Source: Hortaea werneckii
Lineage: Eukaryota > Ascomycota > Dothideomycetes > Mycosphaerellales > Teratosphaeriaceae
Direction of reading: 5' to 3'
DNA length: 52,654 bases
Assembly: GCA_037044905.1 (NCBI GenBank)
Contig: JBAOKB010000038.1
Span: forward strand, 1 to 52,654
Made by a program: the position numbers and the translations under genes. This document shows positions 1 through 11,862 of this stretch, piece by piece. The notes below the pieces were generated by a model that saw only the letters and a program-made list of their open reading frames with translations, was not told where the DNA came from and searched no databases. Position 1 is the first letter of the stretch, and every line of letters starts with the position of its first letter.

Positions 1-3000
1 CCGCGTCTTCAGGTCGAGCACCCGACCACTGAGATGGTCTCGGGTGTCAACATCCCAGCCACTCAGCTCATGGTCGCCATGGGTATCCCTCTCCACCGCA
101 TTCGTGACATTCGCTTGCTCTACGGTGCGGACCCTCACCTCTCCAGCGAGATCGACTTCAACTTCTCCAACGCAGACGCCTCTGTCAAGCAGCGTCGCCC
201 GGCTCCCAAGGGTCACTGCACAGCCTGCCGTATCACCTCCGAAGACCCAGGCGAGGGCTTCAAGCCTTCTTCAGGTACCATGCACGAGCTGAACTTCAGA
301 TCCTCCTCTAATGTCTGGGGTTACTTCTCCGTCGGTGCCGCCTCCTCCATCCACAACTTCTCCGACTCGCAATTTGGACACATTTTCGCCTACGGCGAGA
401 GCAGACAAGCTTCCAGGAAGCACATGGTAGTCGCATTGAAAGAGCTGAGCATTCGTGGTGATTTCAGGACAACGGTTGAGTACTTGATCAAGCTGTTGGA
501 AACTCCAGCTTTCGAGGACAACACCATCACGACTGGCTGGCTTGATGAGCTGATCAGCAAGAGGCTGACTGCTGACCGCCCAGACCCAATCGTGGCTGTC
601 ATCAGCGGTGCCGTCACCAAGGCGCACATCGCTAGTGACATCTGCATCACCGAGTACCGCACGGGTCTCGAGAAGGGACAGACTCCAAGCAAGGACACTC
701 TCAAGACGGTATTCCCGATTGAGTTCATCTACGAGGGAATGAAGTACAAGTTCACGGCTACTCGCTCTAGCCAGGACACCTACACTCTCTTCATCAACGG
801 CAGCAAGGCGCTTGTTGGCGTAAGGGCCCTCTCTGACGGTGGTCTCTTGGTGCTCCTCGGCGGCCGCTCCCACAACGTGTACTGGAAGGAAGAGGTTGGC
901 GCTATCCGCATGTCAGTCGACAGCAAGACTTGCATGCTTGAGCAGGAGAACGACCCCACTCAGCTCCGTACGCCTTCCCCGGGTAAGCTGGTCAAGTACG
1001 CCGTTGAGAACGGCGAGCACGTGAAGAAGGGCCAGGCCTTCGCTGAAGTCGAGGTCATGAAGATGTACATGCCTCTGATTGCTCAGGAGGACGGTCTCGT
1101 CAACCTCATCAAGCAGCCGGGTGCGACCCTCGAGGCTGGTGACATTCTCGGTATTCTTGCTCTGGACGACCCCAGCAAAGTCAAGTCGGCACAGCCCTTC
1201 CTTGGTCAGCTTCCTGACCTTGGCACGCCGACTGTGCTCGGTACGAAGCCGCCGCAGCGTTTCAGCCATCTGTACAGCGTTATCCAGAATATCCTGCAGG
1301 GATACGACAACTCCATGGTCATGGGCCAGACCCTGAAGGACCTTATCGCTGTTCTCAGGGACCCAGAGCTGCCATACGGCGAGTGGAATGCTCAGGCTTC
1401 TGCTCTCCATTCTCGTATGCCCCAGAAGCTGGACTCGGCATTTGAGCAGATTGTCGAGCGCGCTCACAGCCGCCAGGCCGAATTCCCGTCCAAACAGCTG
1501 CAGAAGGCCTTCGAGCGTTTCCTTGCCGAGAACACCTCTCCTGCCGATGCCGACCTTCTGAGAACCAGCCTTGCGCCTCTGCTCGATGTGATGACCAAGT
1601 ACAACGACGGGCTTAAGGCTCACGAGTTCCAGGTCATGATTGATCTTTTCGAGCAGTACTACGCTGTCGAGAGCCTCTTCTCCGCTCGCCAGAACCGCGA
1701 CGAGGAGGTCATCCTTGCTCTGCGTGATGCCAACAAGGACAAGGTCATCAACGTTGTGTACACCGCACTGTCCCACACTCGCGTTGCCGCGAAGAACAAC
1801 TTGATTGTTGCCATCCTCGACTCTTACAGGCCAAACAAGCCGGGTGTTGGCAACGTTGCCAAGTTCTTCCGCCCATCGCTGCAGAAGCTGGCTGATCTCG
1901 AAGGTCGTGCCACTGCCAAGGTCTCGCTGAAGGCCCGTGAGATGATGATCCAGTGTGCCATGCCGTCGCTTGAGGAGCGCACCTCGCAGATGGAGCACAT
2001 CCTGCGCTCTGCTGTGTTGGAGTCTCGCTACGGCGAGAGCGGCTGGGAGCACCGTGAGCCAAACCTTGACATTATCAAGGAGGTCGTTGACTCCAAGTAC
2101 ACGGTCTTCGACGTGCTTCCGCACTTCTTCGTCCACCAGGACCCCTGGGTCTCGCTGGCTGCTTTGGAGGTATACACTCGCCGTGCTTACCGTGCCTACC
2201 AGCTGAAGACGATCGAGTACGTTACCGAGAACGATGCTCCTTACGTCTTGGCCTGGGACTTCGCCCTTAGGAAGGTCGGAGAGAGTGAGTTCGGTCTGCC
2301 GGTCGAATCCTCTCACCCATCCACCCCCGGCACGCCATCTGACGGCGGCTTCGGTCGTGTGCACTCCATCTCTGACATGAGCTACTTGTCCCGTCAGAAC
2401 ACTGGCAGCGGCGAGCCGACGCGTCGTGGTGCTGTTGTGCCGGTCACCTATATTGACGACGCTGATGAGCATCTCATGAAGGCGCTTGAGAATTTCCCTG
2501 TCGCCGGCCAGGCATCTGGAGAGCGCAAGCAGAGCAGCGGTCTCATGGCTGATCTCTCCAAGCGTCGCGCTCCTCCGACCGAGAAGCCCCAGAGCAACGA
2601 TGAGCTCACCGCTGTATGCAACGTTGCTGTTCGCGACGCCGAGAGCCTTGACGACAAGGAGATCCTCCAGCGCCTCACTCCGATCGTTGAAGAGTACAAG
2701 GAAGAGCTCCTGGCTCGCCGCGTGCGCCGCCTGACTTTCATCTGCGGTCACAAGGATGGCACCTACCCAGGCTACTACACTTTCCGTGGGCCGACCTACG
2801 AGGAAGATAGCAGCATTCGCCACATTGAGCCTGCTTTGGCCTTCCAGTTGGAGCTCGGCCGTCTCAGCAAGTTCCACATCAAGCCTGTCTTCACCGAGAA
2901 CCGCAACATTCACATGTACGAGGCCTTCGGTAAGGACGCTCCTAACGACAAGCGCTACTTCACCCGTGCTGTCGTCCGACCAGGTCGTCTGCGGGAGGAC

Positions 3001-5747
3001 ATCTCCACCGCTGAGTACATGATCAGCGAGGCGGACAGACTCATGACCGACATTCTGGATGCCATGGAGATTGTGGGCAACAACAACTCGGACATGAACC
3101 ACATCTTCATCAACTTCTCCGCTGTCTTCCCGATGGCGCCGCAGGAAGTTGAGGAGGCTCTTGCTGGCTTCCTCGACCGCTTTGGACGCAGAGCATGGAG
3201 ACTGCGCGTTACTGGCGCCGAGATCCGTATCATCTGCACCGACAGCAACGGCATGCCATACCCGCTCCGTGTCATCATCAACAACACCTCCGGCTTCATC
3301 ATCCAGGTTGAGCTGTACGAGGAACGCAAGAGCGACAAGGGCAACCAGTGGCTCTTCCACAGCATCGGCGGCAACACGAAGATTGGCTCCATGCACTTGC
3401 GTCCTGTCTCGACCCCATACGAGAACAAGGGTGCCCTCCAGCCCAAGAGGTACAAGGCCCACATCATGGGTACGCAGTACGTCTACGATTTCCCTGAGCT
3501 CTTCCGCCAGGCTATCGAGAACAGCTGGAAGGCTATCGTCGCTCAGCACCCTGCTCTCAAGGACAAGCAGCCGGTGCAGGGCGAGTGCATCGAGTACAGC
3601 GAGCTTGTGGTTGACGACTCCGATAACCTCGCTGAGGTCAACCGTGAGCCGGGCACCAACACCATTGGTATGGTCGGTTGGCTCATTACCGCCAAGACCC
3701 CTGAGTACCCGCGCGGCCGCCGCTTCATCATCGTCGCCAACGACATCACCTTCAAGATTGGCTCGTTCGGCCCACAAGAAGACAGGTTCTTCCACAAGTG
3801 CTCTGAGCTGGCTCGCAAGCTTGGCATTCCGAGAATCTACCTGTCTGCCAACTCTGGTGCCCGTATCGGCATGGCTGAGGAGCTGATCCCTCACTTCTCC
3901 GTTGCTTGGAGGGACGAGTCTCGCCCAGAGGCTGGCTTCGAGTATCTCTACCTGACGCCGGAGAAGAAGCAGCGCTTCGAGGACGGCTCTGTCAAGAGCG
4001 TCATCACCGAGGAGATCAATGTGAATGGCGAGGTCCGTCACAAGATTACCACCATTGTCGGTGCTGAAGATGGTCTTGGAGTGGAATGTTTGAAGGGCTC
4101 TGGTCTTATTGCTGGTGCCACTTCTCGTGCTTACGAGGACATCTTCACGATCACGCTCGTTACCTGCCGTTCCGTCGGTATCGGTGCTTACCTTGTGCGC
4201 CTCGGTCAACGTGCCATCCAGATTGAGGGCCAACCGATCATCCTCACTGGTGCCCCAGCTATCAACAAGCTCCTGGGTCGCGAAGTGTACACGTCCAACC
4301 TGCAGCTTGGTGGCACACAGATCATGTATAAGAACGGTGTGTCGCACATGACTGCCAACGACGACTTCGCTGGTGTCTCCAAGATCGTTTCCTGGCTCTC
4401 TTTCGTGCCGGACAAGAAGGGCAACCCAGTCCCCATCTCGCCGTCTGCCGACAGCTGGGACCGCGAGATCACCTTCTTCCCGCCGCAGAAGCAGCCGTAC
4501 GATGTCAGGCACCTCATCGCCGGCCAGGAGACCGAGGATGGCTTCCTGTCTGGTCTCTTCGACAAGAACTCCTTCGAAGAGGCTCTTGGCGGTTGGGCTC
4601 GCACTGTTGTGGTCGGTCGTGCTCGTCTGGGCGGCATCCCAATGGGTGTCATCGGTGTCGAGACTCGCTCAATTGAGAACGTCACGCCTGCCGACCCGGC
4701 CAACCCAGACTCCATGGAGCAAGTCAGCATGGAGGCTGGTGGTGTGTGGTACCCCAACAGCGCCTTCAAGACGGCCCAGGCTATTAGGGACTTCAACAAT
4801 GGTGAGCAGCTGCCGCTCATGATCCTTGCCAACTGGCGTGGTTTCTCTGGTGGTCAGCGCGACATGTACAACGAGGTCCTCAAGTACGGTTCGTACATTG
4901 TCGATGCACTCGTCCACTACGAGCAGCCGATCTTCGTGTACATCCCACCATTTGGTGAGCTCCGTGGTGGTTCATGGGTAAGTTCAATTTTCTGTATACA
5001 AATATTTATCACTGTGCTAACTTATATTGCTAGGTCGTGGTCGACCCTACCATCAACCCACAAATGATGGAGATGTACGCTGATGAGGACTCTCGTGGTG
5101 GTGTCCTTGAGCCCGAGGGTATCGTTGGCATCAAGTTCCGTAAGGAGCGCCAGCTCGAGACCATGGCTCGTCTCGACGCCACCTATGGCGACCTCAAGCG
5201 TCGCTCGCTGCAGCAAGGCCTCAGCGCTGAGGAGCAGCAAGACATCAAAAACAAGATGACTGAGCGCGAGAACCTGCTCCTCCCTGTGTACCTGCAGATC
5301 GCCCTGCAGTACGCCGACATGCACGACCGTGCCGGCCGCATGAAGGCCAAGGAGACCATCCGCGCTCCGCTGCAGTGGGCCCAGGCTCGTCGCTACTTCT
5401 ACTGGCGTCTGCGCCGCCGTCTCAACGAGGAGTACGTCATCAAGCGCATCTCCACCGCCCAGCCCAAGGAGCTCTTCAGCCGTGCCACCAGCCTCAAGAC
5501 CGTCGAGGCCTGGTCCGGTCTGCCCCAGTTCTCCTCGGACGATATGGCCGTGGCCATGTGGTACGAGGAGAACCGCAAGACCATCTCCGACAAGATCGAG
5601 GCCATGAAGTCCGACGCTACCGCTTACGACGTCGCTGCGCTCATGCGCAGCAACAAGCAGGGCGGTCTGAAGGGTGTCGCGCAGGTCCTTGGCATGTTGC
5701 CTGTGGCGGAGAAGGAGGAGGTGCTTAAGTGGCTGCAGAAGGCTTAA
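1..5747 (+). CDS. ACC1: Acetyl-CoA carboxylase, 3' part (5' end outside window)
   Basis: Multifunctional biotin-dependent enzyme that carboxylates acetyl-CoA to malonyl-CoA in the cytosol, the committed step of fatty-acid synthesis. The frame is open from base 1 (PRLQVEHPTTEMVSG, the end of the biotin carboxylase domain), so roughly the first 350-400 residues lie upstream. Two exons are visible: 1-4977 and 5034-5747. The 56-nt intron (GTAAGT...GCTAACTT...TAG) rejoins GGSW to VVVDPTINP in the carboxyltransferase domain. About 1,896 residues are visible: end of biotin carboxylase, biotinyl carrier with EVMKMYMPL (biotinyl Lys codon at 1060-1062, fragment residue 354), the long ACC central region, then the paired carboxyltransferase lobes, ending KWLQKA. 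Codon use is strongly biased towards C- and T-ending codons, as expected for a highly expressed gene. No frameshift is seen. The ATG at 34 is internal and not the start. Confidence 0.98.
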
Positions 5748-6446
5748 GAATTTTGCAGGAGGGGTTTAGGGACTCTTTTTTGTTCGAGGCGAGCGCTTGT
5801 AAATCACAGACTTTATGTTTAGCAAGGGCGAGGTGGGGAAGGGTTGTGCATTTCGGGATCATTAAGGGATGGTTTGGGAATCGCGGCATTATTCATGTAG
5901 GCGTTGGGGATTTCTGTTCAATCTGGTTATTTTTAAGGATGTCCGTTATGAGATAGAGAAGCGTACTTTTTAATTCATTGTCTCGTTATTGGAAGTCATT
6001 TTATTCATGCCTCTCCTGCCAGTTCCACTCTCACCGCCCGGCGTACAGCAAGTCGGTATCGTAGGGTCAGGGTCAAATTCGGTCATGCACCACCCCGAAG
6101 GGACCCCACCATTGGAAAGCCTGTCCCATGAGCCCAACTGTGTCATATGAACTTCTGCCGACACATGCACCTCGCTGCGGGCTGCGTCCCAGCAACCACA
6201 ATCCTGTCTTACACAACCTGCTCAATCTTTCTGATGTTCTGACTTTAAAGAAACCTGTACAAATCGAAGCGGTGTCTTATCTTGTCCCATCCTACTCCAG
6301 CTACCTACCGTCCATGCCCACAGCCTCCACACGAACAAGACCGAATTAGAGCCAGCAATACTCTATAGACTCCACCTGCAAGGAACCACACCGAAACAAG
6401 ACCAAAAGAAAGAGAGCGAAAAGCAAAGAAAAGAAGAAAAGAAACC
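5748..6446. other. Intergenic: ACC1 3' UTR and acyltransferase promoter
   Basis: About 700 bases without a convincing gene. The part after the ACC1 stop is T/G-rich, as expected of a 3' UTR. The last ~100 bases before the next ATG (about 6350-6446) are purine-rich and free of T runs, like the 5' leaders of many fungal mRNAs. Short open frames here look random. Confidence 0.6.
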
Positions 6447-7658
6447 ATGAACATCCTCCTCTCCTCCCTCCTCGTCCTCGGCGGCTTCATCCTCACCACC
6501 GTCCTCCTCCTCCTCCTGCTCTCCCACCTCCTCCAAAACCCCGCCCTCGAATTCTACGCCCGCGCCCTCGCCTCCTTCACCGCCCTAATCCTCTGCGCGA
6601 CCTACGGCACCCTCGCCTCCGCCTGCCTCAACCTCGCCGGCTACGGCGGCCTCGGCCAATGGACCACCGCCCGCGCCTTCAAATACTGCATGTTACTCTT
6701 CACGGGCATCTGGTTCGAGATCGACGACCCAAATGATTGGTTAGGCAAGACGCGCCCCGCGGTTTTCGTGGGAAATCATCAGAGTGAGATGGATGTCGCA
6801 TTTTTGGGCCATATGTTCCCTAAGTATTGCTCGGTTACGGCGAAGAGGAGTTTGAGGCTTGTGCCGTTTTTGGGGTGGTTTAGTAAGTTTTTCTCTAACT
6901 TTTTCCCTTCTTGTTGGGAGGGATTGGTTTGGTGAGGGATTGTGTCTTTTCCTTGGACATGAGAGAAGGCGGTTATGAAGGCTACAAGATGAGGAGGGGA
7001 AGGAGGACGAAGGCGGGCTCGAAAGCGAGACTCGCTCGTCAAACCCCTTTTTCATTTGCCGTTCGGTGGAGACAGAGAATCCTGATATACATGCTAACCA
7101 CGCATATCCCAAACAGTGTCCCTCTCCAAAACCGTCTTCATCGAGCGCTCCTCGCGCGAACAAGCCGTAGCCGCCTTCGCCAAAGCCGCCGAGCAGATGC
7201 ACTCGCACAAGCAATCCGTCTACATCTTCCCCGAAGGCACGCGCTCCTATTCCGACCACCCGGACATGCTACCCTTCAAGAAAGGCGCTTTCCACCTCGC
7301 CGTCCAGGCCCAGGTCCCCATCGTCCCCGTCGTCGTCGCAAACTATAGCAATGTCCTGAATGTCAAGCGGAAGGTCTTCCGATCTGGCACGATTCCTGTG
7401 AAGGTCCTGGAGCCGATCGAGACGAAGGGGAAGACGAAGGAGGATGTGGATGCGTTGTTGGAACTTACGCGGTCGAGGATGTTGGAGGAGCTGGGGAAGC
7501 TGACCGTGCTGGCGAGAAAGGAAGGCGTGTCGCTTAAGGAGGATGAGGCGAGGACTAGGAGTAGTGATACGGCGGCTCCGGCGAACGGTGGGGTCGGGAA
7601 GGCTAGTGGTGTGGACGCGAGATACAATGCTGCGGCTGCTTCTGCTGGGGCGAGCTGA
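6447..7658 (+). CDS. SLC1: 1-acyl-sn-glycerol-3-phosphate acyltransferase (LPA acyltransferase)
   Basis: Transfers a fatty acyl group from acyl-CoA to lysophosphatidic acid to give phosphatidic acid, normally at the ER or lipid-droplet membrane. Two exons, 6447-6882 and 7117-7658, give 325 residues. The 234-nt intron (GTAAGT, branch ATGCTAACC, ACAG) rebuilds GWFM-SLSKTVFIERS, the usual sequence of the family. Visible features: an N-terminal hydrophobic segment (about residues 3-25) and a second one (about 38-62), catalytic motif NHQSEMD at 110-116, the FIERSSREQA block, and the substrate-binding motif FPEGTRS with Glu185. The C-terminal ~60 residues are low in complexity. The start is the first ATG after a purine-rich leader. 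It lies head-to-tail with ACC1, which supplies malonyl-CoA for the same lipid pathway; whether the two are co-regulated is not shown by the sequence. Confidence 0.95.
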
Positions 7659-8244
7659 TCTTGACTGGTGATGGGATATTGTATGATCTGGACGGCTGTA
7701 GAGGGCTCTCTGTGCAGATGTACCCAAGGATTCTGACTTGATGTCACGGTGAAAGACCGGGTGTGTCATCCCTATCTTTCGCGATGGAAGGGGGAGGAAG
7801 TAGCGACAAGACGAGACGAGCGAGATACCCAATGGAAAGCAATAGATTCGCATGTGGAAGCGGAGATGATGTTCATAGAGAACAAACAACGCAGATGAAA
7901 AGAGAAAACGACGCGAAAGAGAGTCTCAAGAGGATAGGGTGGGGAGCTAGATACCGGAGGCCCCAACGTCCTTTCATTCATCGCCACGAACACTGATCCT
8001 ATCTCCTCGTTTGGCTTCTCTTGCTGGCGGGGATTTATCCGCGCTATACAGTGCCCCTCCGGGTCTAGCCAAGCCTTCAACAAGTCAAAGCTCGAACCTC
8101 TCATCTCTTGCAAAATTAGATTCGCAAGGGGAGGTTGAATGAGGGACATGAAGACGAGTAGAGAGACCCTTGCTCCGCTAAGCTAGTAGATAGATCAAAC
8201 CCCCCATATCCAACTTCCCCTTTTTCCCGTCCTCGCTCCCTCTT
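7659..8244. other. Intergenic between convergent genes
   Basis: A 586-base tail-to-tail spacer between the acyltransferase (plus) and DNA polymerase eta (minus). It must hold both 3' ends. I see no further gene and no clear repeat. Confidence 0.6.
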
Positions 8245-10587
8245 TCACCCAAACGCAAGTCTCTTCTGTCCTCTCTCCCCACTACCCCCTCCTCCCCCTC
8301 CTCCTCGGCCTCGTCCGCGTTTCCCCCTCCCCCGCCCTACACTTCCCCGACTCTGAGCAGCTCGTTTCTCCTCTCGTTTCCGTGACGCTCCCTGGTGAGG
8401 TGGTGGAGGTGGAGGTGGCGAGTGCAGTTGTGATTGCAGGTCCTGCGCGTAGTGGAAATCTTCGTGTTCGGTTTTGGAGGTCGGGGAGCTGGGGAGGGGG
8501 AGGTGGCAGCGGGGGCATTGTTGCTCATGTTCGTGGGGATTGGTACCGGGTTGTTGTGGTGATGGTGCTGGTGGTGGGGAGTCTTCTTCGGTTTGGTAGG
8601 TTCTCCAGGGGTTTGCTGTCCCTGCTGAGGTGGCGTGAGGTTTTCGGTAGTCTTCTTGTTGATGTGAGGCGTGGAGTGGAGCCTTGATTTTGTCCTCCCT
8701 GCTGGCACCTGTCTCTTGAGAGGCGGTTTTGGAGGGAGAGGAGTAGATTTTGTCGATTGGGGAGGAACGCTCCAATATTGCTGGGTCGGGAGGTTCCTCA
8801 TTGGGCGAAAGGGCATGGTTCTCGTGCGGATCGTTGGAATGGAGAGGTCCCCCGTATAAGTCTTCGACTGCATCTTCCTGGTCGTGCATCTTATTCACTT
8901 CGTCCCTTTCGTCCTCAGCATCCTCTTCTCCCGCACTACCCTCCACTTCGCTGTCCTTACTCTCCTGACGACTCGGAGGGTGTGGGGCACCAAAGAACCT
9001 TGCAATCCCGCCGCCTACCGCATCACTACCACCAACTTTCCTCCTCTTATTCGAACGCATTTCCTCCCCAACAGCGCTATCCCCTCTCTTCCCATCATCA
9101 CTCTCCCTGAGCGCCCTGGCCTCCTCCCCATGAACCAGAAACCCACCAATCCCCTTATTCCCACTAACCCCTTCTTCAAATCCACCCACGCTCAAACTTA
9201 AATTAGCACACGGCCACGCCCTGCCATCGACGACGACCTGAGCCAGCAACCCCTTCGCCAACTCCAACAACCCATCCTCAGTGATCTTCCTCCCTAACGG
9301 GATCGGCGTCGATTTACTCCGCGTAGCCTGTCCGCAGCGATGATGCAGATTCATCGTCTTCGGGCGGCGTTTGTTCTCCAGCACGCCTTCCTCGACGAGC
9401 CGGGAGAAGATGTCCGAGACGAAGATGCGCAGCCATTTCGTCGCGGTCGTGGCGTCGTTGATGCTGGGCCGGAAGGATTTCGCGGACAGCATGGATTTGA
9501 TCTGCGTGCGGGGGTTGACTTCGCTGGAGTCGTCCCCCCGTAAGGTGGCGTAGAGCCAGCTGCCTGTGTCGTCGCCGAGGTGCTTTTTGAGGGTCTCGAG
9601 GGAGTGGGGGAGGAGGTCGGAGATCTGTTCGGTTTGGAAGCGGGAGACGATCTCGTCGCCCAGTTTGCCGCCGAGGTTGCGGATTTTGGTGAATTTGAAG
9701 GTGGAGAGGAAGTGGGGGATGGCGCGGTTGCGGATGACGGTTTGGTTCGCCGGCTTCTTGTAGGCGGATCCCAGCTTGGAGAGCATCTTGTTGCGGGCGA
9801 GGCCGGCGGAGCAGGTGAAGTGGAGCTGGTCGTAGATTTGGTGACGGACGTCTCGGACGATTTGGGAGGCGGTCAGGAGGGCAATGTCGTCCCAGTCTGG
9901 ATCGTCCTCTTCGGACTCAGACTCAGGAAGGTCGACCAGAGCATCGGCAGACCAATCCAGGGCGGTGGTGGGCGGACGCGGGAGAGGTTCACTCGGGTCG
10001 TCATACGGTGGAGGGCCTTGCAGCTCAGGATAGTGCTCGAGCAAGCGGTGGTGGACGTGAGCGCTGAGGTCGAGGAAGACTTCATCCACGCTGGCTTTCT
10101 CCACCCGCTGAAGATCTTTGGGTAGGGTTTCTTTAACCACGGCCAAGATCCGTCGTGATTGCGTTCGATATGGATCCAGGCTGACCTTCCGCGTCGCAAT
10201 CTCCTTATAGGCATCTTCGCTGTAACTCCATTGCGTATCACCTTCCTTCCATGTCGCGACGTGCTGACACACCAACTCCGGACACTTTTCCTTCGCTTCG
10301 GTGATGGTCACATGTCGACTCAGTCCATAGGCTCGCGCTGGATAGTTGATCGCGATCAATCCTTGCCACTGCTGGACGGCCAGTGGTTTGGCGGGGTCAA
10401 GGCCGAGACGCACCGTCTCACATTGAGCATAGAAGGCATCGAGGTCAATGTGCGCAATCACTCGCAGCGGTGATTGAGGAGAGTATGCCGAGAGGGTGGA
10501 GAGATTCTTCCAAGTGTACTTTGACTTGCGCGGGAGGTGGGATGACAGGGGGGTGGAGTTGGGGAAGGGTGGCGACGACGAATGCAT
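8245..10587 (-). CDS. RAD30: DNA polymerase eta (Y-family translesion polymerase)
   Basis: Y-family polymerase that copies past UV photoproducts in the nucleus. It is a single exon of 780 residues starting at the ATG at 10587; the frame is open further upstream but has no ATG there. Catalytic carboxylates are visible in VIAHIDLDAFYAQ (Asp48, Asp50) and SVDEVFLDL (Asp168, Glu169). QQWQGLIAINYPARAYGL is the fingers region. The polymerase core and little-finger run to about residue 500. A long acidic, low-complexity linker follows, containing a PIP-like segment (GGGIARFFG). Then comes a ubiquitin-binding UBZ finger with spacing C-x2-C-x13-H-x3-H (Cys691, Cys694, His708, His712), and a basic RGRG tail ending GQKRLAFG. 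Core and UBZ order match the family. The 5' end faces the CCDC97-like gene across 290 bases. Confidence 0.95.
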   Translation of the reverse strand: MHSSSPPFPNSTPLSSHLPRKSKYTWKNLSTLSAYSPQSPLRVIAHIDLDAFYAQCETVRLGLDPAKPLAVQQWQGLIAINYPARAYGLSRHVTITEAKEKCPELVCQHVATWKEGDTQWSYSEDAYKEIATRKVSLDPYRTQSRRILAVVKETLPKDLQRVEKASVDEVFLDLSAHVHHRLLEHYPELQGPPPYDDPSEPLPRPPTTALDWSADALVDLPESESEEDDPDWDDIALLTASQIVRDVRHQIYDQLHFTCSAGLARNKMLSKLGSAYKKPANQTVIRNRAIPHFLSTFKFTKIRNLGGKLGDEIVSRFQTEQISDLLPHSLETLKKHLGDDTGSWLYATLRGDDSSEVNPRTQIKSMLSAKSFRPSINDATTATKWLRIFVSDIFSRLVEEGVLENKRRPKTMNLHHRCGQATRSKSTPIPLGRKITEDGLLELAKGLLAQVVVDGRAWPCANLSLSVGGFEEGVSGNKGIGGFLVHGEEARALRESDDGKRGDSAVGEEMRSNKRRKVGGSDAVGGGIARFFGAPHPPSRQESKDSEVEGSAGEEDAEDERDEVNKMHDQEDAVEDLYGGPLHSNDPHENHALSPNEEPPDPAILERSSPIDKIYSSPSKTASQETGASREDKIKAPLHASHQQEDYRKPHATSAGTANPWRTYQTEEDSPPPAPSPQQPGTNPHEHEQQCPRCHLPLPSSPTSKTEHEDFHYAQDLQSQLHSPPPPPPPHQGASRKREEKRAAQSRGSVGRGRGKRGRGRGGGGGGGSGERGQKRLAFG

Positions 10588-10877
10588 GTTGCCACCAAAA
10601 GATGCAAAATCTTGATTGCCTCTCAACGCATATCGCGTCAGATTCGGCAATTACCAAGCTCCCATCGCCTCGTCCTTGATGGTCAACATGCGATGTCGTC
10701 CAGTGTCCGCATTTTGTTCAGGTCGCGTCTGGAGCACGCGTAAAGTGCTTGCATGACGCCACCGGCCGAGCTGACCGCGTTCGGAGCGTGGCCTGGTCCT
10801 TTCACGCCACCAACCATCGCCTCCCTGCGATCCATCATCTTTATATCGCTTTGATACATTCGCTCTTGATATTAACG
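10588..10877. promoter_or_regulatory. Bidirectional promoter region, RAD30 / CCDC97-like
   Basis: Only 290 bases separate the two start codons of divergent genes, so both promoters must lie here or overlap into the leaders. A TATA-like stretch (TTTATAT near 10850) lies about 30 bases before the plus-strand ATG at 10878. No recognised factor site was assigned. Confidence 0.55.
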
Positions 10878-11862
10878 ATGCCACACTTCACTGAGAGCTC
10901 ACCTCCCAAGAGTCGCAATGAGAGCGCTCTCACAAGCTCACTCACACCTCGAGAATCCTCACAAGCTCGGGCAGACCGGATCCGCATCAAGAACCGACGG
11001 AGAAGATATCTCGAACTACACCCTGAATATTTCCACGGGACCAATCTCGAGCATGCTGGTAGGTTAGAATCCGTCAGAAGTCACGAAGCAAACACATAAG
11101 AAAAAAGAAGAAGAGAAAAAAAAAAAAACAAGAAAAAAGATACCGAAGACGTAAACCATAAGAGGAATCATTATCAAAAAAAAAAAAAAAAAAAAGTCAC
11201 CTCTGAAATGAACGCCATCATTCGTCCATCCTATCTCCTCCATCTCTCCTTCTACACACTCTCACACCCTCTCCGGCACATTACCAACCAAAAGAACAAA
11301 ACCAATTGACCACCCCTACCCTCCATCCCAAACAGATCCCCTAGCCTACGACCGCCTGATCCGCCAATTCCAAACAGCCGAAGAACGGGAGCAAGAAGGC
11401 CGACAACGCGGGTACACGGGGAAAATGGAAGCCGACCTCATCCGGTCAGAAGCGAAGCTCGAAGCCCTTCGCCACCACGGCCACGAACACCGCGGATCAG
11501 GGGATCCCCGGACTGGACAACACATCAGCAGTAGCAGTGGTAGGAATGGTGATGGTAGTCACCCCGAAATGACCTACCACCGCGCACCGGACGGCTCCAT
11601 CATATCCGTCGAAGCGGACGCCTCAGACCGCGCCGCGAACCGCGAGGAAGGCGCGCAGCGGTGGCGGGAGATGATGAGTCTGCGGTTCTTGCGCGGGGAG
11701 GATGGGGAGTTCGATTATGCGGGACTGGTGGATGGGGAGGATGGGTATGATGATTGGGACGAGGAGAGGCGGCAGGGGCTGGAGGATTGGTTGGATAGGG
11801 AAGAAGCGGAGTTCGTGGGGGATGGGAGTCCGAGGGGGGAGACGGGGATACAGGATTTTTAG
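10878..11862 (+). CDS. CCDC97-like protein (CCD97-like C-terminal domain)
   Basis: Two exons, 10878-11058 and 11336-11862, give 235 residues. The intron is 277 nt and contains long A runs (about 11116-11128 and 11176-11195). Joining GCTG to ATCCC gives LEHADPLAYDRLIRQF, which resembles the PLLYEQYIGQ block of CCDC97. The C-terminal part has MSLRFLRGEDGEFDYAGL, close to the MHQRFLDGKDGDFDYS signature of that family, followed by an acidic tail. The N-terminal block RIKNRRRRYLELHPEYF also fits. In animals CCDC97 is reported to associate with the SF3B part of the U2 snRNP, so a nuclear splicing-related role is an inference by family. The first ATG was taken as start. Family assignment is by motif memory, not a search. 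Confidence 0.75.

Noticed and set aside
913..4512. 1,199-codon open frame antisense to ACC1
   Set aside because: The sense frame has strong codon bias that avoids the codons giving antisense stops. Sense ACC1 is unmistakable and the antisense product has no family features.
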